A stretch of 64,000 nt of DNA from Bacillota bacterium (lineage in GTDB: Bacteria > Bacillota > Clostridia > Tissierellales > Peptoniphilaceae). The DNA is taken from assembly GCA_028724185.1 (NCBI GenBank), contig JAQYDN010000021.1:1-64000 (forward strand), given 5' to 3'. A program made the translations under genes and the position numbers. This document shows, in pieces, positions 30,501 to 39,309 of the stretch (its first letter is position 1; the number at the start of each line of letters is the position of its first letter). The notes under the pieces are model-generated. The model saw nothing but the letters and a program-made list of their open reading frames with translations. It did no database searches and was not told the origin of the DNA.

Positions 30501-31060
30501 TCGTCGTCGACACCGAAGTTTACTCCAACACCGGCGGTCAATCGTCGAAGGCTACGCCGACGGCGGCAGTTGCGAAATTCGCTTCCAACGGTAAGGAAGT
30601 ACGCAAGAAAGACCTCGGTCTCATGATGACGAGCTACGGTTACATCTACGTAGCACAAATCGCCATCGGCGCCGACAAGAACCACGCACTCAAGGCCATC
30701 AAAGAAGCGGAAGCATACAACGGACCTTCCATTATCATCGCTTACGCTCCCTGTATCAACCACGGCATTCGCCAAGGCATGGGCGTCTCCATCGCCGAAG
30801 AAAAGAAAGCCGTCGACACAGGTTACTGGCACCTCTATAGATACAACCCGGCTCTCAAGGACGAAGGCAAGAATCCGTTCAGCCTCGACTCGAAAGAACC
30901 GACCAAACCCTATAGAGAATTCCTCGAAGGCGAAGTTCGTTACACGTCCCTCAAGAAGCTCTTCCCCGAACGTGCAGAAGCACTTTACGAAGCAGCTGAA
31001 CAAAATGCAAAGGAACGTTACGAAGGCTACGTCAACTTGGACGCTAGAGAAGCTGAATAA
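27521..31060 (+). CDS. nifJ: pyruvate:ferredoxin (flavodoxin) oxidoreductase
   Basis: [16 protein letters not shown]; two 4Fe-4S motifs; [39 protein letters not shown]. Confidence 0.97.
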   Translation: [1179 protein letters not shown]

Positions 31061-31069
31061 GAATCATCT

Positions 31070-31104
31070 CAAAGAACCGGGCACAGGCTCGGTTCTTTTT
31101 TTGT
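31070..31104 (+). terminator. intrinsic terminator after nifJ
   Basis: AAGAACCG-GGCACAGGCT-CGGTTCTTTTTTT. Confidence 0.8.
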
Positions 31105-31378
31105 GCCTAAATGGAGGCCGCAGAGCGCGTAAAATACGGCCCGTTATGCGAGTGACGATTAAGGATAACCGAAAGAAGATCGTCGCGATTATGCGTCGAT
31201 GGGTGGATGTCATACGATCTCAACATCGCAGACGTTTTATCCGTACCGCAACATTTGAAGGCGTATTGAGGAGTCGTGTAGAGATAAAAAAGGGATATCA
31301 CAAAAAGTGGGAAAAAGTTTTCATAAAAATTGAGAAAATGTTGAAAATAGCGTATACTAACAATAGAGGAGGGATTAT

Positions 31379-31837
31379 ATGAATTTGTATTCGCTTTCAG
31401 CTATCGATATTGAGGGAAATGAGATAACATTCGATCAATATCGCGGCAAGGTAGTTCTCATCGTAAACACTGCCAGCCAATGTGGGTGCACGCATCAATA
31501 TGAGGGCCTACAACGTATCTACGAGCGCTATCGGGACGACGGTCTCGTGGTATTGGGGTTCCCCTGCAACCAATTTGGAGAACAGGAACCGGAGGATGAC
31601 GATACAATTTCAGACTTTGTAACGGCGACGTACGGCGTGACGTTCCCCATGTTTCAAAAAGTAGACGTCGAAGGAGAAAGTGCCCATCCTCTATTTAAGT
31701 ATTTGACGAATGGCGGAGATCCCGTTCATTGGAATTTCGAGAAATTTCTCATCGATCGCGACGGCCACGTAAGGGCCAGGTACGCATCGGATGTCGAACC
31801 GCGAGACATCGTCGATGATATCGATGAATTGATTTAA
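31379..31837 (+). CDS. glutathione peroxidase-family thiol peroxidase
   Basis: YRGKVVLIVNTASQCGCTHQYEGLQ; VLGFPCNQFGEQEP; WNFEKFLID. Confidence 0.93.
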   Translation: MNLYSLSAIDIEGNEITFDQYRGKVVLIVNTASQCGCTHQYEGLQRIYERYRDDGLVVLGFPCNQFGEQEPEDDDTISDFVTATYGVTFPMFQKVDVEGESAHPLFKYLTNGGDPVHWNFEKFLIDRDGHVRARYASDVEPRDIVDDIDELI

Positions 31838-31865
31838 TGGCGTCTTATGATTCTTTCCGAGAAAA

Positions 31866-31882
31866 TTTACATGGCTTTAACA
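31866..31882 (+). promoter_or_regulatory. Pho-box-like direct repeat upstream of pstS
   Basis: TTTACA (31866-31871) and TTAACA (31877-31882), 11-bp period; TATAGT -10 at 31923. Confidence 0.5.
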
Positions 31883-31958
31883 AATAAGATATATTGATTT
31901 AATCGGATTTCGTTACACTACATATAGTCTAATGAATGTTTCTATAGGAGGAATCACG

Positions 31959-32945
31959 ATGAAGTTAAAAAATGTGAAGTTGGCTATCGGCGCGTCCATG
32001 TTGGCGCTTACGCTCGTCGCTTGTGGCGGAGGAAATAACGGCGGAACGAATGGAAACGCCGCATCGAACGGAAACGCTCAAACGAATAATCAAGCGACTG
32101 AACAAAATACGAACGAAAAGGGCAATGCGGGCGGTTCGGCGAGCGCCGAAGACTTGGAAAAAATCGGTCAAATAGCCGTCATCAGCCGTGAAGACGGATC
32201 CGGTACGCGCGGTGCGTTTACGGAAATCGTAGGTTTGGTAGAAAAGAACGGCGATCAAGAAGTTGACTTAACCAGTCAAGCAGCAGCTGTTCAAAACTCC
32301 ACCAACGGCGTCATGACGACCGTTGCCGGTAACCCCTCGGCAATCGGCTACATCTCCTTGGGTTCGTTAAACGATACCGTTAAGGCTCTCAAGGTAGAAG
32401 GCGTCGAAGCATCTCCCGAAGACATCTTAAACGGCAGCTATAAATTGGCACGTCCGTTCTTGCTCGTCACCAAGGGTGAATTAAAAGAAGGTTCGGTCGA
32501 AGCCGACTTAATCAAGTTCGCTCTTTCCAAACAAGGCCAAGACATCATCGAAAAAGAAGGCTATGTAAAGAACGAAACGGCAGAAGAGTACACCCCGTCG
32601 GATGCCTCCGGTGAAATTACCGTAGCCGGTTCGACTTCCGTCACACCCGTTATGGAAAAATTGGTAGAAGCATATAAGAAAGAAAACCCGAACGCCAACG
32701 TTCAAATTCAATCGAACGGTTCTTCCGCCGGCATCACCGCGGTCAGCGAAGGAATGGCACAAATCGGTATGTCCTCGAGAGAATTGAAGGACGAAGAAAA
32801 GAAAGATGTCGAAGGAACAGTTCTCGCTCAAGACGGTATCGCCGTGATCGTAAACAACGAAAACAAGTTGGAAGATATCACGATGGATCAAATCAACAGC
32901 ATCTTCAAGGGCGAGATGCCGGCATGGTCCGACCTTGCTAAATAA
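31959..32945 (+). CDS. pstS: PstS-family phosphate-binding lipoprotein, circularly permuted order
   Basis: Lipobox LTLVACG; IAVISREDGSGTRGAF...AIGYISLGSLNDTVKALKV followed by GEITVAGSTSVTPVMEKL...SSAGITAVSEGMAQIGMSSRELK...GIAVIVNNENKLEDITMDQINSIFKGEMPAW. Confidence 0.9.
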   Translation: MKLKNVKLAIGASMLALTLVACGGGNNGGTNGNAASNGNAQTNNQATEQNTNEKGNAGGSASAEDLEKIGQIAVISREDGSGTRGAFTEIVGLVEKNGDQEVDLTSQAAAVQNSTNGVMTTVAGNPSAIGYISLGSLNDTVKALKVEGVEASPEDILNGSYKLARPFLLVTKGELKEGSVEADLIKFALSKQGQDIIEKEGYVKNETAEEYTPSDASGEITVAGSTSVTPVMEKLVEAYKKENPNANVQIQSNGSSAGITAVSEGMAQIGMSSRELKDEEKKDVEGTVLAQDGIAVIVNNENKLEDITMDQINSIFKGEMPAWSDLAK

Positions 32946-32960
32946 ACAGGTTATCTGGAA

Positions 32961-32993
32961 CAGATTCCCCACGGGGAATCTGTTTTTTATTTT
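32961..32993 (+). terminator. intrinsic terminator after pstS
   Basis: CAGATTCCCC-A-CGGGGAATCTGTTTTTTATTTT. Confidence 0.8.
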
Positions 32994-33007
32994 ACATAGA
33001 ATTTACA
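32991..33007 (+). promoter_or_regulatory. Pho-box-like direct repeat upstream of pstC
   Basis: TTTACA (32991-32996) and TTTACA (33002-33007), 11-bp period; possible -10 TAAAGT at 33039. Confidence 0.5.
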
Positions 33008-33067
33008 AACTACAGATAAACTATTGAATTTCAGCTGTTAAAGTAAGCTTGTTGAAGGAGGAAGGTC

Positions 33068-33925
33068 ATGCATTCAAAAAGATTTGAGAAGATCTGGGAA
33101 ATTATATTTTTAGCGTGTTCGCTCATTTCCGTATGTTCGATTATCGTCATGTGTTACTTTATTTTTAAAAACGGCGTTCCGTTTATGGTAAAGACGGGCG
33201 TCGCTAAATTCATTTTGGGGAGTGAGTGGCGACCCACGGCGTCGCCGGCGTCCTTCGGTATTTTGCCGATGATCGCGGGATCGGTCTATGTTACGATCGG
33301 CTCCATCATCGTCGGTGTACCGATCGGGGTGTTGACGGCGATATTTATGGCGTTTTACTGCCCCGATTCGATTTACCGCTTTCTGAAACCGGCGGTAAAT
33401 CTTATGGCGGGCATTCCGTCGATCATTTACGGTTTCTTCGGCTTGATGATCTTTGTCCCCATCGTCCGTTCGTGGTGGGGCGGTACGGGGATGACGGTCT
33501 TTACCGCATCGATTCTACTCGGGATTATGATTTTACCGACGGTCATCGGATTGTCGGAGTCGTCTTTGCGATCCGTGCCGACGTCGTATTATCAAGGGTC
33601 GATCGCCTTGGGGGCGACGCATGAGAGAAGCTTATTCCGCGTCGTCGTGCCGGCTGCGAAATCGGGGATACTCTCGGCGATCATCTTGGGCATCGGCCGT
33701 TCCATCGGCGAGACCATGGCGGTCATTATGATCGCGGGTAACCAACCGATGATTCCGCGAAGCATCAAAGAAGGGACGCGTACGATGACGGCAAATATCG
33801 TTCTCGAAATGGCATACGCCATGGGGGATCACCGCGAAGCGCTTATTGCGACGGGTGTCGTCTTATTTATCTTTATTCTAATCATCAACTTAGCGTTTAA
33901 TTTAGTCAAAAGGAGGATGAAATAG
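33068..33925 (+). CDS. pstC: phosphate ABC transporter permease PstC
   Basis: Polytopic; AGIPSIIYGFFGLMIFVPIV; GIGRSIGETMAVIMIAGN. Confidence 0.95.
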   Translation: MHSKRFEKIWEIIFLACSLISVCSIIVMCYFIFKNGVPFMVKTGVAKFILGSEWRPTASPASFGILPMIAGSVYVTIGSIIVGVPIGVLTAIFMAFYCPDSIYRFLKPAVNLMAGIPSIIYGFFGLMIFVPIVRSWWGGTGMTVFTASILLGIMILPTVIGLSESSLRSVPTSYYQGSIALGATHERSLFRVVVPAAKSGILSAIILGIGRSIGETMAVIMIAGNQPMIPRSIKEGTRTMTANIVLEMAYAMGDHREALIATGVVLFIFILIINLAFNLVKRRMK

Positions 33926-34752
33926 TGAAATCACAGTCTAAGGTAGCGCGCGGGGCTGTTTACGTCAGTGCGTTTCTAACATTTTTTATGTTAATCGTCC
34001 TCGTCGGCTATATCATCATAAAAGGCGCTCCGAACCTGACTCCCGCGATGTTCGAAAAGGTCTATACGACGGAAAATGTCTCGATGTTTCCGGCCATCGT
34101 GACGACGCTGATCGTCGTCATCTTGTCGCTGATTATCGCGACGCCGCTCGGTATATTCACGGGTTGCTACCTCGTCGAGTACGCTAAAAAGGGAAGCCGT
34201 CTCGTCGAGACGATTCGCCTCGCGACGGAGACACTCTCGGGAATCCCGTCGATTCTCTACGGTTTGTTCGGTATGTTGTTTTTCGGCACGGCGCTGCACT
34301 TGGGGTATTCGATTATGTCCGGTGTGTTGACGTTGTCGATCATGATTCTTCCCCTCATTATCCGGTCGACGGAAGAAGCGTTGCTCGCCGTAGATGATAC
34401 CTTAAGAAGCGGATCGTTGGCGCTCGGCGCGGGCAAATTGAGGACGATCGTAAGAGTCGTCCTGCCGGTTGCGATACCGGGCATTTTATCCGGCGTCATC
34501 CTGGCCATCGGGCGATGCGTCGGCGAGACGGCCGCGCTCATGTTTACGTTGGGAACGACGACGGACATGCCGACGAGCCTTATGTCCTCGGGTCGTACCC
34601 TTTCCCTGCATATGTACGTCTTATCGACGGAGGGAATGTACGTCAAGGAAGCCTTTGCGACGGGCTTTATACTCATTATATTAACATTACTCATAAACGG
34701 GCTAAGTTCCCTCATAGGTTCTAAATTGTCAGGAGGAAAGCAGAATGCATGA
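33925..34752 (+). CDS. pstA: phosphate ABC transporter permease PstA
   Basis: [35 protein letters not shown]. Confidence 0.95.
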   Translation: MKSQSKVARGAVYVSAFLTFFMLIVLVGYIIIKGAPNLTPAMFEKVYTTENVSMFPAIVTTLIVVILSLIIATPLGIFTGCYLVEYAKKGSRLVETIRLATETLSGIPSILYGLFGMLFFGTALHLGYSIMSGVLTLSIMILPLIIRSTEEALLAVDDTLRSGSLALGAGKLRTIVRVVLPVAIPGILSGVILAIGRCVGETAALMFTLGTTTDMPTSLMSSGRTLSLHMYVLSTEGMYVKEAFATGFILIILTLLINGLSSLIGSKLSGGKQNA

Positions 34753-35503
34753 GAGTAAGATTCTCGTCAACGACGTCGATCTCTGGTATGGAGATTTTCA
34801 AGCGTTGAAAAAAATCAATTTGGATATAAAAGAACACGAAATACTGGCGTTTATCGGGCCGTCCGGATGCGGCAAGTCGACGATGTTGAAATGTCTTAAT
34901 CGCATGAACGACCTCGTCGAAGATTGCCGTATCGAAGGCGAGATGCTCTTGGACGGAGAGGATATTTACGCAAAAAATTACGACGTCAATTTATTGAGAA
35001 AAAACGTCGGCATGGTCTTTCAAAACCCCAATCCGTTCCCGATGAGTATTTTCGATAACATCGCTTACGGACCCCGGACACACGGCATTAAAAACAAGGC
35101 GGCGCTCGAAGAGATCGTGGAGCGTTCGCTCCGCGGTGCGGCGATTTGGGACGAAGTCAAAGATAAGCTCAATCAAAAGGCGACGGCGGTTTCGGGCGGA
35201 CAGCAACAACGTATTTGTATCGCCAGAGCGCTCGCAGTCGAACCGCAAGTGTTGCTTATGGACGAGCCGACGTCCGCGCTCGACCCGATTTCGACGTTAA
35301 AAATCGAAGAGTTGGTACAGGACCTGAAAAAGGATTATACTATAATCATGGTGACGCATAATATGCAACAAGCCGCCAGAGTTTCAGACAAGACAGCCTT
35401 TTTCCTCTCGGGGGAAGTAATCGAAGCCGACTCGACGGAAAAGATGTTCTCGAATCCGGAAGATTCCAGGACGGAGGACTACATTACCGGTCGATTCGGT
35501 TAA
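34745..35503 (+). CDS. pstB: phosphate ABC transporter ATP-binding protein PstB
   Basis: [46 protein letters not shown]. Confidence 0.97.
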   Translation: MHESKILVNDVDLWYGDFQALKKINLDIKEHEILAFIGPSGCGKSTMLKCLNRMNDLVEDCRIEGEMLLDGEDIYAKNYDVNLLRKNVGMVFQNPNPFPMSIFDNIAYGPRTHGIKNKAALEEIVERSLRGAAIWDEVKDKLNQKATAVSGGQQQRICIARALAVEPQVLLMDEPTSALDPISTLKIEELVQDLKKDYTIIMVTHNMQQAARVSDKTAFFLSGEVIEADSTEKMFSNPEDSRTEDYITGRFG

Positions 35504-35518
35504 AACAGGGGGAAGATC

Positions 35519-36190
35519 ATGAGGAAGCAATACGATTTAGAACTGAATGAATTAAACACGAAATTAATTGAAATGGCCGCGTTTGTGGAACAAGCGGTAT
35601 CGGATTCTTTAAAGGCGTTGAAGGAGCGCGATGCAAAACTCGCGCACAAGGTTTCTCGAAACGACCGCGAAGTCGACAGCATGGAGCGACAAATCGAAGA
35701 TATGTGCATGCTCTTATTGTTGAAGCAACAGCCGGTAGCCGGCGACCTGCGCTTTATTTCTTCCGCGCTCAAGATTATTACGGACCTGGAGAGGATCGGA
35801 GACCAAGCACAAGATATTTGTGAAATATCGCTTTCGATGGACCAAAAGCCGCTCTCCGTCACGCCGGATATCATCAGCAACATGTTTGAAGAGGCCTCGG
35901 CTATGATTAAAATGGCGATCGATGCCTTTATCACGGAAGATGAAGATTTGGCGAACCAATGTATCGCGCACGACGATGTCGTCGACGAGTTGTTTTTGAC
36001 ATGTCGCAGAAAAATCATTAAAGAATTGAAAGAAGACAGAGATGATCCCGAAGAACTCATCGACCTCTTGCAAATTGCGAAATATTTGGAACGCGTGGCC
36101 GACCACGCACAAAACATAGGAGAATGGGTCATCTATTCGTTAACCGGACACCACAAGGATTACTTGGGTGAAGGCACGTTTGGGGACTAA
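35519..36190 (+). CDS. phoU: phosphate signalling complex protein PhoU
   Basis: LLKQQPVAGDLRFISSALKIITDLERIGDQAQDICE; LERVADHAQNIGEWVIY. Confidence 0.96.
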   Translation: MRKQYDLELNELNTKLIEMAAFVEQAVSDSLKALKERDAKLAHKVSRNDREVDSMERQIEDMCMLLLLKQQPVAGDLRFISSALKIITDLERIGDQAQDICEISLSMDQKPLSVTPDIISNMFEEASAMIKMAIDAFITEDEDLANQCIAHDDVVDELFLTCRRKIIKELKEDRDDPEELIDLLQIAKYLERVADHAQNIGEWVIYSLTGHHKDYLGEGTFGD

Positions 36191-36191
36191 T

Positions 36192-36863
36192 ATGATCTAT
36201 TGTGTCGAAGACGAAGCCCATATCCGTGAATTAATTGTTTATGCGCTAAAAAACAGCGACTACGAGGTCGAAGGTTTTGAATCGGGAGAAGAGTTGTTCG
36301 AGGCGATGAGGCGGGAAATGCCGCAGCTTATCTTGCTCGACATCATGTTGCCTGGTCAAGACGGACTCGAAATATTGGACTGTATTCGATCGAACGATGC
36401 GACGCGCGACGTGCCCGTGATTATGCTGACCGCGAAATCGTCGGAACTCGATAAAATCGTGGGGCTCGATAAAGGCGCCGACGATTATGTCGTCAAGCCG
36501 TTCAGCGTATTGGAACTGATAGCGCGCGTAAAGGCCGTCTTGAGGCGCGCCGAGCCGAGAAACGATCCGTACACGATCGAAATCGACGGCGTGGAGATCA
36601 ACGATCGCGAACGGACCGTTCGCGTCGACGGAGAAGAGGTGAATTTAACGTACAAGGAGTTTGAGCTTCTCCTCTACCTCTTTAAAAATAAAAACATCGT
36701 CCTGCATCGGGAAAAAATCATGGCTCAGGTATGGGGCTACGATTTTGAAGGCGAATCGAGGACGGTCGATGTACACATCGCCTCCTTGAGGCACAAATTG
36801 AAAGACAAGGCCTATTTAATTGAAACGGTCAGGAACATCGGTTATAAAGTAGGTTATCCATAA
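36192..36863 (+). CDS. OmpR/PhoB-family response regulator
   Basis: Receiver MIYCVEDEAHIRELI plus winged helix; immediately follows phoU. Confidence 0.93.
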   Translation: MIYCVEDEAHIRELIVYALKNSDYEVEGFESGEELFEAMRREMPQLILLDIMLPGQDGLEILDCIRSNDATRDVPVIMLTAKSSELDKIVGLDKGADDYVVKPFSVLELIARVKAVLRRAEPRNDPYTIEIDGVEINDRERTVRVDGEEVNLTYKEFELLLYLFKNKNIVLHREKIMAQVWGYDFEGESRTVDVHIASLRHKLKDKAYLIETVRNIGYKVGYP

Positions 36864-38584
36864 TGAATAAAAAAACACGCCGTTTCAGCATCATCATCGC
36901 ATGTTTCATTGCGTTCATATTTCAAATTTTTGTATCCCTCGAGCTGAATAATCGAGGGATACGTTTAAAAGAACAGGAAATCCTGTCGATCGCGAACGCG
37001 TTGGATCACCTCGAGGGAGCCGATGAAAGAGGCGCGTGGCTCAAGACACATATCGCGCAGAGCGAAGATACGGCGTTTGTTTACGTCGACGATCGAGGCG
37101 AGATCTTATACTCCGATGCGCTTTCAAGCGAGGCGCAAAAAATCCTACGCGCGGCGAATACGTCTGTGCGTGATGGAAAAAGTTCGAAGGGTTGGATCCT
37201 CTTTCAAAAGGGAATGCTTGAAAACAAATATATGCATTGGTCCGTCTATGGCGACGGAACCCGAATGATCGCCGCCATGACTCACGATTCCATGCTCGCC
37301 TCGACGCTCCATTACTTACCGTATACGGCGTTGACGGCGATCATTGGGAGTTTGGTTCTCTACGGCCTACTCGTAGACCGCATGGAACGGTACCGAAAGG
37401 ATATGAAATATCTCCTGTACAATTTCAAGAAATATGTTCGGGACCCGCAGTTTCGGCTAAATTTGCCGTCCGACCTCGGCGAGTACGAGGACATCATCGT
37501 CGATGCGTCGACGCGCATTCGGACGAAAATTGACAGGTTGAATTCTCAATTGACCGGCCTGGAAGATATGGTCGAGAACATGACGGAGGGCGTCGTCTTT
37601 GTCGGAAGGGATCGAAAAATCCTCTCCATCAACGACGCGGCCGTAAAGCTCTTTAACGCCTCGATCTATATGAGTTATGTCGGAAAGGACCTCATGTACT
37701 TATGCCGGGAGAGCGACTTCTACGCGGCCTTTTCGCGCGCTTTTCTCGCGAAGAAAGACGAGATCCACAAGATCGAATTAGAAGGACTCATCATAAAATT
37801 CTTCTTCGACCCCGTATTTAACGAAGAGGGAGAATTTTACGGCATGTTGATTTTGATGATCGACGAGACACAACAGACACTTGCCGAGAGAAGCCGCAGG
37901 GAGTTTACGTCGAATGTTACTCACGAATTAAAGACGCCCTTGACGTCGATCAGCGGTTATGCGGAACTTTTGCGCACGGGTATGGTTAAGGAAGAGGACG
38001 AGAATAAATTTTTAGACATCATCATCGAGGAGTCTCAAAACCTCTTCGACTTAATCGATGCGATCATCGCGATGTCGCGCTCGGAGGAAAAGAACCGGCC
38101 GGAGGCGTATCGCTCCGTCGACATGAAGGCACTGATCAAAGATATCATGACGACGCTTCAGCCCGATTGCGACATGAAACATCTCCACGTTCGCGTCCAA
38201 GCGAACGGCGACAACCGACTGTGGACCCATCCGGAGTTGATGAAAGAAGTTCTTTCCAATCTCATCGACAATGCGATCGCCTACAACGTCGAACGCGGCG
38301 ATATTTCGATCGTTCTCGACGGTTCCGATGAGGACGAATTTATCGTCACGATCCAAGATACGGGCATCGGCATCTCCTACGACGATCAAAAGCGAATCTT
38401 TGAGCGCTTTTACATGGTCGACAAGTCGAGGAGCTACAACCAAAAATCGACGGGTCTGGGCCTCGCCATCGTAAAACATAATGTCGAGAGCTTAAAGGGA
38501 ACCATCGATGTCAAATCGCAAATTCACAAAGGAACCGTCTTTACGCTGCGTTTTCCGAAAACAACGAATGTTTCGACACAATAA
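36863..38584 (+). CDS. PhoR-like sensor histidine kinase
   Basis: Two TMs, PAS, FTSNVTHELKTPLTSISGYAELL H-box, GTGIG/GLGLAIVKH ATPase. Confidence 0.93.
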   Translation: MNKKTRRFSIIIACFIAFIFQIFVSLELNNRGIRLKEQEILSIANALDHLEGADERGAWLKTHIAQSEDTAFVYVDDRGEILYSDALSSEAQKILRAANTSVRDGKSSKGWILFQKGMLENKYMHWSVYGDGTRMIAAMTHDSMLASTLHYLPYTALTAIIGSLVLYGLLVDRMERYRKDMKYLLYNFKKYVRDPQFRLNLPSDLGEYEDIIVDASTRIRTKIDRLNSQLTGLEDMVENMTEGVVFVGRDRKILSINDAAVKLFNASIYMSYVGKDLMYLCRESDFYAAFSRAFLAKKDEIHKIELEGLIIKFFFDPVFNEEGEFYGMLILMIDETQQTLAERSRREFTSNVTHELKTPLTSISGYAELLRTGMVKEEDENKFLDIIIEESQNLFDLIDAIIAMSRSEEKNRPEAYRSVDMKALIKDIMTTLQPDCDMKHLHVRVQANGDNRLWTHPELMKEVLSNLIDNAIAYNVERGDISIVLDGSDEDEFIVTIQDTGIGISYDDQKRIFERFYMVDKSRSYNQKSTGLGLAIVKHNVESLKGTIDVKSQIHKGTVFTLRFPKTTNVSTQ

Positions 38585-38628
38585 TTTCACCTTTGAATTA
38601 TAATATAGGCATATATTGGGAGGTGCCT

Positions 38629-39309
38629 ATGTATAAGATATTAGTCGTTGACGACGAAGTGAAGATTCGCGAAGTCATCCGCACCTATGCCGAATTCGAA
38701 GGATACGACGTGGTCGAAGCGGCGGACGGGATGGAAGCGGTCGAAATTTGTCAGCGCGAAGATTTCGACGTCATCGTCATGGACATTATGATGCCTCGCT
38801 TGGACGGCTTTAGTGCATACAAGGAGATAAAAAAAGACAAGGATATCCCCGTGTTGATGCTTAGCGCGCGGGGCGAGGAATACGACAAGTTATACGGGTT
38901 TGAGATCGGAATCGACGACTACGTCGTGAAACCTTTTTCGCCGAAGGAACTGATGGCGAGACTCGCGGTCATCATTAAGCGACATAAACACGTGCGCGAA
39001 AATCATTCGTTGGAGTTTGAGGGACTGTCGATCGATCTCGACGGTCGCGAGGTCTATGTCGACGGCAAGGCGGTGGAGATGACGCCGAAGGAGTTCGATC
39101 TCCTCGTCTTTATCGCCGAAAACGAAAACATCGCGTTGAGCCGTGAAAAGCTCTTAAATAAGGTATGGGGTTATGATTTTTACGGAGATGATCGCACCGT
39201 CGACACCCATATCAAGATGCTTAGAAACAGCATCGAACCGTACCGGGATTACATCGTCACTGTCCGCGGCGTCGGGTATAAATTTGTCGGCGAAAGTGGT
39301 ACGGAGTGA
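38629..39309 (+). CDS. OmpR-family response regulator
   Basis: MYKILVVDDEVKIREVI; winged-helix output domain. Confidence 0.94.
   Translation: MYKILVVDDEVKIREVIRTYAEFEGYDVVEAADGMEAVEICQREDFDVIVMDIMMPRLDGFSAYKEIKKDKDIPVLMLSARGEEYDKLYGFEIGIDDYVVKPFSPKELMARLAVIIKRHKHVRENHSLEFEGLSIDLDGREVYVDGKAVEMTPKEFDLLVFIAENENIALSREKLLNKVWGYDFYGDDRTVDTHIKMLRNSIEPYRDYIVTVRGVGYKFVGESGTE

Noticed and set aside
30972-31382. 136-aa ORF spanning the end of nifJ into the intergenic region
   Set aside because: It starts within nifJ in another frame and runs through the nifJ terminator hairpin
31379-31837. Selenocysteine in the glutathione peroxidase
   Set aside because: Catalytic position is a normal Cys codon (NTASQCGCT); no in-frame TGA
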